Below, piece after piece: positions 57,248 through 64,000 of a stretch of DNA of 64,000 bases. How positions within the stretch are numbered: position 1 is the first letter of the stretch; each line of letters opens with the position of its first letter. The stretch is from Cyclobacteriaceae bacterium (GTDB lineage: Bacteria; Bacteroidota; Bacteroidia; Cytophagales; Cyclobacteriaceae): contig JAFIEV010000082.1 in the NCBI GenBank assembly GCA_020832305.1, positions 124,001 to 188,000 of the forward strand, in the 5' to 3' direction. The notes under the pieces are model-generated. The model saw only the letters and a list, made by a program, of their open reading frames with translations. It was not told where the DNA came from and made no database searches. The translations under genes were made by a program, and so were the position numbers.

Positions 57248-57569
57248 AGTCATTGCTACAGAGCCATTCGAACGGAAGCTTAAAAAACTTGCTAAGAAGC
57301 ATAAATCTCTTAAAGCTGATCTTGAACCTGTGATTGATCAGTTGGCTAATACACCTGATCTTGGCACACCACTTGGTAAGGACTGTTACAAAATCCGTGT
57401 GGTAATCACCTCAAAAGGTAAAGGTAAATCCGGCGGTGCCAGAATCATCACTTATGTACGTGTTGTCAAAGAAACGGTCTATCTCATGGATATCTATGAT
57501 AAATCCGATCAATCTACTATTTCAGACAAAGAATTAAAACTTCTTATTGATCTGCTGGCAGAAGAATGA
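57237..57569 (+). CDS. RelE/ParE-family toxin
   Basis: A 110-residue toxin from ATG 57237 (MSFEVIATEPFERKLKKL). The RelE-fold pattern is clear: TPLGKDCYKIRVVITSKGKGKSGGARIITYV, then ETVYLMDIYDKSDQ and a helical tail. RelE relatives cleave mRNA at the ribosome and ParE relatives target gyrase; which applies cannot be told. A decayed relative lies at 60640-60915. The pair sits between the two direct repeats. Confidence 0.82.
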   Translation: MSFEVIATEPFERKLKKLAKKHKSLKADLEPVIDQLANTPDLGTPLGKDCYKIRVVITSKGKGKSGGARIITYVRVVKETVYLMDIYDKSDQSTISDKELKLLIDLLAEE

Positions 57570-57666
57570 AAAAGCCAGGCAGTGTGAACTTGGCTATAAG
57601 TCCTTTATTATGTATGCTTCTACCTGGACATTCAAAGGCGGTTCATTATTACACTGAACAAACCTA
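57570..57666. other. Spacer between toxin gene and repeat copy 2
   Basis: Short spacer with no coding frame or terminator-like hairpin. The total gene-free stretch to 57872 is about 300 bases and mostly consists of repeat copy 2. Confidence 0.4.
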
Positions 57667-57836
57667 CCTTCCCCATAGTATTAGCTTGACCCGTGAGTAT
57701 AGCGAAATGGGATTCTCGGTGTGAGCCGTACTTCCTTGTATAACCTTAACTGATCAATTTCGTCTTTTCGTGAACCAGGTTTCAAACCCTGCTTTTCATT
57801 CTAAAGACACAAGTCGCAGATTTGCGCCAGTGGGGT
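57667..57836. repeat. Direct repeat, copy 2 (hairpin deleted)
   Basis: Same orientation as copy 1, 1085 bases to the right. The core 57685-57799 differs at one base. After the core, copy 2 lacks 19 bases that in copy 1 form the hairpin loop and arm, leaving AAGTCGCAGATTTGCG. Confidence 0.85.
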
Positions 57837-57872
57837 TAACTTCTTTATTACTTTTTTTAAATGATCCCAAAT

Positions 57873-58236
57873 TTAGTCTAATAAAGAATTGGGATGTAAA
57901 TAGATAAATCTTAACTGACGCGTAGAATCAACTTCCAATATATCACAAACAATAATTTTCTCATTATTTCTTATGTCCACGACTGCTTCAGGGTTTCCTT
58001 TAATTTTAATTGTATCTATACGTGCTTGATGTAATGGTCTAAAATTATCGTCAAAATCTCCGACAAGTACTTCCATATAGTCACTCTTGAACATAGAGGC
58101 TTCAAGTCTTAAAATATATCTATTATTAAAATCGGTTTTTACAATGGAAACATAACTACTTGAATCTTTTATTACATTTTCTGATTCATCATAATTTTGA
58201 TATATGTTGAGGAATAAACTGATATTAAGCTCACTC
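57873..58236 (-). pseudogene. Startless open frame, probable gene fragment
   Basis: The frame is open for about 120 codons from a TAG just inside the next gene's end, but has no ATG, GTG or TTG until ATG 58094, which leaves only 73 residues (MFKSDYMEVL ... HPNSLLD). The upstream residues (SLFLNIYQNYDESENV) read like real protein, so the gene probably lost its 5' end. Function unknown. Confidence 0.4.
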
Positions 58237-58590
58237 TACCTTTTTAATCTTAGTAATGATAATATAACCAAAAAGCGGATCACCTGTGTCTGGTGGTGAC
58301 CCCTTATCAATTCCGCTATATTCAACAATTACACCCTCTTTCTGTAATTTTCCTGGAAGCTCGTTACAGGGAATATATCCTCCATTTATGCCATTTGAAA
58401 CTTTCGATACATTGCCAATATAGTAGAAGTGAGGTAAGGAATTTGTCCATTTATAGATTCGGCCTCTTTGGTCGGTAATTGTCACTCCTCCTTCGGAGTC
58501 ACATGTCGTTATTAAAGAATCATCCTTGTCGCAATGACTAAATAGAACAGCAAGAATAAACAACATAGTGATGGACATTGTATTTTTCAC
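58231..58590 (-). CDS. Small lipoprotein of unknown function
   Basis: A 119-residue product with a lipoprotein signal (lipobox FSHC) and a polar domain with three further cysteines. The start is GTG at 58590, which supplies the basic residue of the signal; ATG 58578 is an alternative. No family recognised. It lies in the accessory region between the repeat copy and the broken XRE-type gene. Confidence 0.5.
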   Translation of the reverse strand: MKNTMSITMLFILAVLFSHCDKDDSLITTCDSEGGVTITDQRGRIYKWTNSLPHFYYIGNVSKVSNGINGGYIPCNELPGKLQKEGVIVEYSGIDKGSPPDTGDPLFGYIIITKIKKVE

Positions 58591-58760
58591 AACTTCTCTT
58601 GTTAATCTTGTTATAAATATAGCTATTTTAATTTATAATTCAGTCCTGGGATGAAGTTGGTCAGCAACTTAAGTTTGACTTTTGCTTAGGCCTTTGAATA
58701 CAGATCTGTTGTTGCCTAACGTCTGCTTATTCAGGGTCATCAAAATCACTTAATCATTTT

Positions 58761-59075
58761 ATGTTTTTGCGTATTTTTTGCCTGTTCAGGAGCTCTTTCA
58801 CCTTACAGTATCTTCAGAAAAAAGGCTTAAATTATTCAGGGAAGGCAAGTTCCGCCGCCTTCCCAGAAGACCTTTTATCGGCTAAAACACATTTTTGTGT
58901 GGACAAAAATACATCTTGCTTTTGCAACTACACTAGCAACGTTTCTACCTGGTGTACAAACCGAAAGCAGCCAGGTTTTAATTCTTTGCTAAAAATTGCT
59001 GAATATTTGAATGAAGAGATGGGAGACTTGCTAACGAAAAAAAAAGATATCAGGGATATCGAATTCAAGGGCTGA
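58761..59075 (+). pseudogene. Damaged XRE-type helix-turn-helix regulator
   Basis: The last 45 residues, VSTWCTNRKQPGFNSLLKIAEYLNEEMGDLL, match the recognition and last helices of small Bacteroidota XRE proteins. The first half does not form the expected helix 1-2; instead it holds a Ser/Ala-rich stretch around an 8-base inverted repeat (GGGAAGGC at 58839, GCCTTCCC at 58857). Either an insertion or decay has removed the N-terminal helices, so it is probably non-functional. Confidence 0.5.
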
Positions 59076-59216
59076 TCCGGGAAAGGAATCACTTACATAT
59101 CAGCATGGTTTAACTTAAGTGTCCAATTTTTTAATACCATAAAAGGGAAAAGGCCGTAATGAATGATATGGCATTTTCTATAAGCATGCGTTAAACTTTT
59201 TTTTGACTAAAGGTTC

Positions 59217-60019
59217 TTATTTGTCAATCGATCTTAATGCTTTTTTGATTATATACTTAGTTTGTTTTGTATCGCTTTCCATATCCCAGCGTTTACAGAG
59301 TTCTTTTACAAAAACTAGTTGTGTCTTACTGGCATCATTCAACCAATTTCCTACACTATCCTGAACATACTTGGAATTGTCTGATTTTAAGGGCTCCAAA
59401 ATGGGCATGCCTATTTCGGGTTTTGTTTGAGCATTTCAATATGTTCGCACCATACCCCACGCGGTCTTGTGGCTTCACTTGCAAAACGCCTTAGATTATC
59501 ATCATCATAGTTGGTCCAATCTGATAAGATTGCAATACTGTTGGTTACATGCCTCGAAATTTTTTGTCTTACCGACAACCAGGCAACTTCTCTGACGCCA
59601 AAATGAGGATCGGCGGCTAATGGTTTTATATTTTCAAGCGTTTGTCCAATATCAGATGTTTCGTCTTTTCCAATGGTGTATGACACCCATCATCGCACCA
59701 GATCGGATTGATTTGCAGCGATGGAGGGCAAAAAATCACAGTCATTGTGTAGGCGCGTCTGCTCCAGGAGACCTATACCAATGGCTTCATTTATGGTATT
59801 TACAGTCTGTTTTTTCAAATTGTCAATTTTTTGTAAAACAGGTTTCAGATAAATTTTTCTATCGTGTTTGATCAGTAAGTTTTCGAGCAATGTACGTTGG
59901 TCAACAGCGAGCCATTCCACAAGATTTGCCGTTTCAATGTCCCCGCGATTTAATTGCTCCAAAATATCTTTTGGAATATCCTTTATTGATCTTGAACCTT
60001 TTCTTTTCACCTGTGTCAT
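59217..60019 (-). pseudogene. DNA alkylation repair (AlkD-like HEAT) pseudogene
   Basis: Three consecutive pieces read as one HEAT-repeat protein: MTQVKRKGSRSIKDIPKDIL (from 60019), VSYTIGKDETSDIGQTLENI, and MPILEPLKSDNSKYVQDSVG. The first two are in the same frame and separated only by a TGA at 59690; the third needs a one-base shift near 59408-59420. Putting one base back gives NPEIGMPILEPLKSD. The intact relatives excise alkylated bases. Two lesions make this a pseudogene unless the sequence is faulty. Confidence 0.72.
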
Positions 60020-60369
60020 TGGTGTTTTCTATTTATATCGAATGGGGATATGGAATAAAGTGCATATCAGGGATACTGACATAAACATAAAGATTAGCCA
60101 TTACATTCCCGGCTTTAAAACTGCATATTTTTTCCATGCTTTTTTCAGTTTACACATATTTGCCCATACTCATACTATGGTTTACTTTCTTCCTGCTCAG
60201 CTTTTGTCTTACCTCTTCCAGTTCTTCTTTCAGCTGTGATTTCTCCTTGACTGACTCTCGCTATTTAACTGCACCTCCCTATTAAATAGTAGGCTTTGCT
60301 GAGATATCCCGACACCAGCAACCTTACTGTCTTAATGCATGCCAGATATTGATACGTTGATGAAAACAC
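60020..60369. other. Intergenic DNA with a coiled-coil coding scrap
   Basis: On the minus strand about 60165-60255 reads VKEKSQLKEELEEVRQKL, a coiled-coil fragment preceded by a stop. This may be debris of a transposase or regulator. No intact gene is seen here. Confidence 0.35.
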
Positions 60370-60602
60370 CTTCGCATGTGACAGAAAACGCGGCATACAG
60401 CATGTACGCCAATAAATACAATCATTCGGCAAAACCCCAAAGCAGTGGCCATCGGCTACAAAGACACCCGCACTGATTTGATTGACCCTTTCCCTTACAA
60501 GATCTGATCCATTTTACCATCAATGAAGAAAAATGACTGGTGGTAATTGTATCGGCAGTATTGAGTACCCATTGTGAGCCAGATACCTTGACAAAGAGGT
60601 AA
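60370..60602 (+). pseudogene. Decayed ParE-like toxin gene
   Basis: Fragments in two frames: AVAIGYKDTRTDLIDPFPYKI (then stop TGA at about 60504), and, after a frame change, HFTINEEK followed by a stop and LVVIVSAVLSTHCEPDTL. The order and FPY-x-I-HF-x-I, AVLSTHxEPD motifs are those of ParE-type toxins. At least one frameshift and one internal stop; no start found. Confidence 0.5.
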
Positions 60603-60639
60603 ATATTTTACAGAGTCCACTTTTACACAGTACAATAGC

Positions 60640-60915
60640 GCAGGAATGCGACATCCTAAAAACTAAATTGGAAGCGCTGGGCGAAGAACTTGCCGAAAAC
60701 CCTACAACTGGTACACCCTTAGGCCATGACGTATAAAAGCTACGGTTGGCCATCACTTCCAAAGGAAAAGGAAATCCGGTGGCGCAAGGGTGATCACATT
60801 TGTGAAGGTGGTCAAAGAAACAGTTTACCTCGTATCTATCTACGATAAAAGCCAACTCGATAACCTGACCAAAGACCAGATCATCGAACTGCTTAAAAAG
60901 GCTGGGCTGATTTAA
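60640..60915 (+). pseudogene. Decayed RelE-like toxin gene, relative of 57237-57569
   Basis: KLEALGEELAENPTTGTPLGHDV is followed by a TAA at 60733 where the intact toxin has Tyr, then KLRLAITSKGKG, a one-base frameshift near 60770, and KSGGARVITFVKVVKETVYL to a stop at 60913. The match with the toxin at 57237-57569 runs through the whole RelE core. It is thus an inactive paralogue. Confidence 0.75.
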
Positions 60916-60919
60916 CCTC

Positions 60920-61285
60920 TTAATTCAAAAATTGAGTCCCAAGAATTAGCGGCCCAAACACTAACAATGCCACAATTATTATGTTCTTGAGAGTAAGTAA
61001 TTGTCTATCCAGATTCTTTGGAGTTAAAATTTGATTTGCCCGTTTTTTGAAAATCCTATAAATCAAAAACATTATTGTAACTACTAGCGGCATCCAAAAA
61101 AACTTACTATTGTCCTTGCCAAAAGCTAAAGGATTGATATTAGTGAAATAGCTAAATGCAGTGTACAGAAAAAAAATATGAAAGAAAATCGCAACCATTA
61201 TTCCGTAAATAGCTGAATCTTTTGGATCGCTATCCTTTTTCCATTCAAAGAATTTATAGAAAAATAGGTATATAAAGTCATACAT
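60920..61285 (-). CDS. Small multi-pass membrane protein, possible immunity protein
   Basis: A 121-residue protein with about three membrane helices (near residues 27-48, 65-80 and 98-116) and a basic loop between them. It starts eight bases after the stop of the RHS toxin reading frame on the same strand, the usual place of an immunity gene. The RHS tail is itself hydrophobic, so a membrane immunity protein against a pore-forming toxin is plausible; this is inference. No family recognised. Confidence 0.55.
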   Translation of the reverse strand: MYDFIYLFFYKFFEWKKDSDPKDSAIYGIMVAIFFHIFFLYTAFSYFTNINPLAFGKDNSKFFWMPLVVTIMFLIYRIFKKRANQILTPKNLDRQLLTLKNIIIVALLVFGPLILGTQFLN

Positions 61286-61292
61286 AGTCTAA

Positions 61293-62345
61293 TCATTTAG
61301 GTCCTCTAGTGGGTATTGGAGTAGGATCAAATAAATGTTCAGTAATACTCCTTCCTGAATAAACCTGAACTCCAAGATCAAGCAAAAAATAACCCCCAAC
61401 GATAGTAGCCGTTACTGGATTGGATACAATGACAAAAGTAGTTAAAACTCCTATTGCTACGTCAGCAGTATGATGATTTTGCCACTGTCCTTGAACTGCT
61501 GCGTCAGTTAGGGTAATCCCTATTCCAACTACTCCAAGTTTTTTAGTAAAGTTCTTTCCTAACTTAACTTGGTTAGCCCAATCTCCTGGGCCAGTATACT
61601 TTGGCTTTGGCCCATGGACGGCTATCTCAGTACCCATTTGGAAAACGCCATTCACTCCCCATGCAATCTGAAAAGGATTCACTCCATCATCACGAACTAG
61701 GTCAGATCCACTCCCCCCCGATTGCTCAACTCCCTTCAAGGGCACTAAATAGTATTCTCCGGCGTAGGTGACCTGTACACGATTTTCGGCGGTTGTTATT
61801 CGGCTCACTTCTTCACCTCCCCATGGATTTAAAACAGTTTGATACGCAGTTCCCAACTTTTTGGCTGTTTCAAATCGTCGGGTCTGATTATGCACTGGTG
61901 TTGGGTAATTATCATGATTTTTATTATAAAACCTGTTAAAAGTACTATTGCTCATAAGCATTTCATTACCTTCATCTGATCTGAATTTGTCACTCCAGTG
62001 ATTGCCTGAACCGGGTACAATTCTATGTTGACCAATTAATCCCTGAGGGTCATTGTATGTAACAGGATTGTTGTAGGCAAAATGATATGTACTAATTCCG
62101 GGAATTAACATTGATAAGGGGTCTAATCTCAAAAACCTTCCAGTCTCCGAATCATATAAACGGTAATTGGTTTCATGCCAATTTGTTAAATTTTCTTTTT
62201 CTACACCATTGTAGAGGTACTTATTCGTCAAAGCATTGTTAAGTTCACTGGTATTGTAAGTCAACCCGAAAGGATAATAATCATCTGTCCGGATGATTGG
62301 CCCAAAGCTGTGTAATATACCAAAATCGTCAACCTGTCCCGGTTT
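61293..62345 (-). CDS. RHS protein C-terminal part: core end and toxin tail
   Basis: This is the 3' part of the RHS/YD-repeat gene, in a different frame from the upstream part. It carries the core signature (YDSETGRFLRLDPL, GISTYHFAYNNPVTYNDPQGLIG), after which the variable tail runs from about residue 75 for 250 residues. The tail ends in hydrophobic, Gly-rich sequence (GVVGIGITLTDAAVQGQW, then IVSNPVTATIVGGYFLLDLG). The reading frame is listed from a TTG at 62264, but the DDYYPFGLTYNTSEL sequence before it shows it is not a real start. The hydrophobic tail suggests membrane activity; its target is unknown. Confidence 0.72.
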   Translation of the reverse strand, partial: KPGQVDDFGILHSFGPIIRTDDYYPFGLTYNTSELNNALTNKYLYNGVEKENLTNWHETNYRLYDSETGRFLRLDPLSMLIPGISTYHFAYNNPVTYNDPQGLIGQHRIVPGSGNHWSDKFRSDEGNEMLMSNSTFNRFYNKNHDNYPTPVHNQTRRFETAKKLGTAYQTVLNPWGGEEVSRITTAENRVQVTYAGEYYLVPLKGVEQSGGSGSDLVRDDGVNPFQIAWGVNGVFQMGTEIAVHGPKPKYTGPGDWANQVKLGKNFTKKLGVVGIGITLTDAAVQGQWQNHHTADVAIGVLTTFVIVSNPVTATIVGGYFLLDLGVQVYSGRSITEHLFDPTPIPTRGPK

Positions 62346-64000
62346 TTCGGGAAGAACACATTCAGGTCATCGGCAGTTTCATTGGCTACAAACATCATCA
62401 GGTATCCTTCCTGATCGGCTGTATAATCCAATGACAGTAACTCAAAGTCATTCTCAGCTTCCTTACTTACCTGTCTGAAGCCTGCATTTACAAAGTTAAA
62501 ACTTTTATCGAAAAACAAATACTGCAAATATGCTTTTGGTATACTTTGGTCTTGCGAAAATGCGGATAAATGGCCCATGCCCAGTGCCCCCTTTACCGCA
62601 TCTATTACCTCCGGTATTTCTCCGGCAGGCGTGGTGCCCAATGAAGCTGCTATCAATGCCCCTATCCCTGCCAATGATTGCTTTTTCCTGGCCTTTTCTA
62701 TATACCTTGCATACACTTCCATTTTTACTGTATCCCCAGCCTGAAGATGTAAATTAAGAGAAGGACCTACAACCCTGCCTTCTGCTGCATTTAGCCTGGC
62801 ACTTGATTTCCCTCCCTCCGTATGGTTGAATACCATGTCCGTATGCCGGGTTTCATCTACATTTTTGAAAGCCAGTGTTTCGATGTCAGAATCTTCCTGT
62901 TCCATGCTGCTGCTGTAAAAACCACCAAGACGCTCACCTGTGGTGAAGGTAACACGTACGTTGCCCAGGTGGTCTTTAAGATGATACTGATACTCCTCGT
63001 TAAGGAACCCCCCTTCTTTCAACACAACCCTGCCTTCTTCGGTGTTTAGAAAAATGTCGCTGGCTCCTTCATACACCAAAGACCCAACATAGTTTGTGAT
63101 TTTCGTCACGCCCCCGTCTATTACCGTCTTGCGCAGTTTAGTGCCATTGGCGTCGTAGGCATACTCAATTGACTTGTTCGCAGCGAAGGTAATCAGTCTT
63201 GGCAAGTTTAAATGGTTATAGGTGATGGACTGTATGCCTTTGTTAAGGTCCTGTACCATATTGCCATTGACATCGTATTGATAATCATCCCCAACCGTAT
63301 TACCATCTTTAAATCCCAAATCACGACTGGCTATCGGCGCTGTATCGGTTACTTTCAACAGCTTGTTCCCCAGGTACTCATAATTCAGAACATCAATATT
63401 GTTGGTGTTTGTGCCGGTACCTGTTCGTGTCAAAGCTTTGATGTTTCCATTAAAATCATACTGGCCAATATTTTCATTAAAATAATTCTTGCGGGTGTTA
63501 TAGCTACTGCCTTCTGCATATGTTGAATGTGTAAGCCTGTTGAGTTTGTCGTATTTATACCCATAACTCTTTCGGTTGCTGCTTGCACTGGAGGCAGAAT
63601 TCCAATGGATTTCCGATATGTTGCCATTGTACTGTTCCAAACTGTTCAAGGCAGTTTTATTCAATGGATCGTGGTATCTTAAATACATGCCAAAATAACT
63701 CCCTAATACCGAAACTGAGTTGGGATTATTAATAGCTGTTAACCAGCCCCTGATATTATATTCGTAATTTATAACCTGAGCATATGTCAACTCATTGGTA
63801 CTATGTAATCTTTTGGTTGTAAGTTGACCCAGTTCATTATATTGATAACGGGCCAATGTTGAATAATTCAGTGCACTTCCTAATTTATGACGAAGAAAAG
63901 TAAGCCTGCCGGCATGATCATATTCAAATTGCTTTTCCTCAATTACAGCCATTTGGCCGCTGGCGGTATGTTCATGCCTTTGCGACTTGAGGTTGCCTAT
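62261..64000 (-). CDS. RHS/YD-repeat protein, central part, runs off the window
   Basis: Upstream part of a large polymorphic-toxin protein. YD repeats such as YQYNELGQLTTKRL, YKYDKLNRLTHSTY, YQYDVNGNMVQDLN and YAYDANGTKLRKTV form the RHS barrel, then KDHLGNVRVTF marks the end of the core. The frame is open to the window edge through LKSQRHEHTASGQ, so the true start lies to the right. It ends in an unrelated sequence (QMIIILSG stop) at 62261 because of a one-base shift in the five-T run at 62343-62347; adding one base restores FGPIIRTDDYYPFGLT. Probably a pseudogene or a sequencing slip. Confidence 0.8.
   Translation of the reverse strand: MGNLKSQRHEHTASGQMAVIEEKQFEYDHAGRLTFLRHKLGSALNYSTLARYQYNELGQLTTKRLHSTNELTYAQVINYEYNIRGWLTAINNPNSVSVLGSYFGMYLRYHDPLNKTALNSLEQYNGNISEIHWNSASSASSNRKSYGYKYDKLNRLTHSTYAEGSSYNTRKNYFNENIGQYDFNGNIKALTRTGTGTNTNNIDVLNYEYLGNKLLKVTDTAPIASRDLGFKDGNTVGDDYQYDVNGNMVQDLNKGIQSITYNHLNLPRLITFAANKSIEYAYDANGTKLRKTVIDGGVTKITNYVGSLVYEGASDIFLNTEEGRVVLKEGGFLNEEYQYHLKDHLGNVRVTFTTGERLGGFYSSSMEQEDSDIETLAFKNVDETRHTDMVFNHTEGGKSSARLNAAEGRVVGPSLNLHLQAGDTVKMEVYARYIEKARKKQSLAGIGALIAASLGTTPAGEIPEVIDAVKGALGMGHLSAFSQDQSIPKAYLQYLFFDKSFNFVNAGFRQVSKEAENDFELLSLDYTADQEGYLMMFVANETADDLNVFFPKNRDRLTILVYYTALGQSSGQMIIILSG

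Noticed and set aside
58715-58722. GCCTAAC as an attC-type R'' core site
   Set aside because: No matching GTTRRRY partner lies downstream at a suitable distance, so a single seven-base match is probably chance.
60520-60855. Minus-strand frame of 111 codons opposite the decayed toxin genes
   Set aside because: It has no family pattern and is explained as a shadow of the plus-strand toxin remnants.

Overview
The window looks like about 64 kb of chromosome from a Bacteroidota bacterium, probably in or near the Cytophagales; the order is an inference. Supporting signs: AT-rich DNA, weak Shine-Dalgarno signals, promoters of the Bacteroidota type (TTTG, about 19 bases, TAnnTTTG), many lipoproteins and exported enzymes, a GIN-domain protein, and an RHS protein of the YPFGLT type. 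No rRNA, CRISPR array, prophage or intact insertion sequence was seen.

Left part (1-20,700): ruvB-queG; an M49-like lipoprotein; a TPR protein; an FkbM methyltransferase; a membrane GAF sensor with a redoxin-like partner; an exported hydrolase group (YdjC-like deacetylase, neutral-ceramidase-like enzyme, alpha/beta hydrolase); tRNA-Gly and tRNA-Leu; an M20 dipeptidase; dsbD; a large conserved protein of unknown function; a CheY-like regulator; an ALDH7-type dehydrogenase; rplU-rpmA.

Middle part (20,700-48,150): nrdB-nrdA with two DnaA-box-like sites upstream, glutamate dehydrogenase with psd, an exported multi-Ig-like protein, an RmlD-like reductase against thrC, a 50-residue membrane protein, fabI-ispE, an LptF/G permease with an EamA transporter, tgt, a glycosyltransferase/ECF sigma/rsmG overlap cluster, small proteins, a Cu/Zn efflux permease, a PlsC-type acyltransferase, a class IV aminotransferase and a sulfatase. 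Genes are packed tightly; several convergent pairs touch or overlap.

A same-strand series at 48,300-54,570 encodes a Tat/Fe-S aldo-keto reductase, a DUF6599-like protein, gamma-glutamyltransferase, a beta-propeller lactonase and class I fructose-bisphosphate aldolase, ending at a strong terminator. A Tat-exported Gfo/Idh/MocA oxidoreductase follows.

The right end (56,300-64,000) differs: it is gene-poor and broken. It holds a toxin-antitoxin pair between two copies of a 115-base direct repeat, a startless open frame, a small lipoprotein, a damaged XRE-type regulator, a DNA alkylation repair pseudogene with two lesions, two decayed RelE/ParE-type toxin genes, and the 3' part of an RHS/YD-repeat polymorphic toxin gene with a frameshift. 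A predicted multi-pass membrane protein follows the RHS gene and may be its immunity partner. This is the most likely place for a new system; the repeat-bounded toxin-antitoxin unit and the RHS/membrane-protein pair are the best leads.
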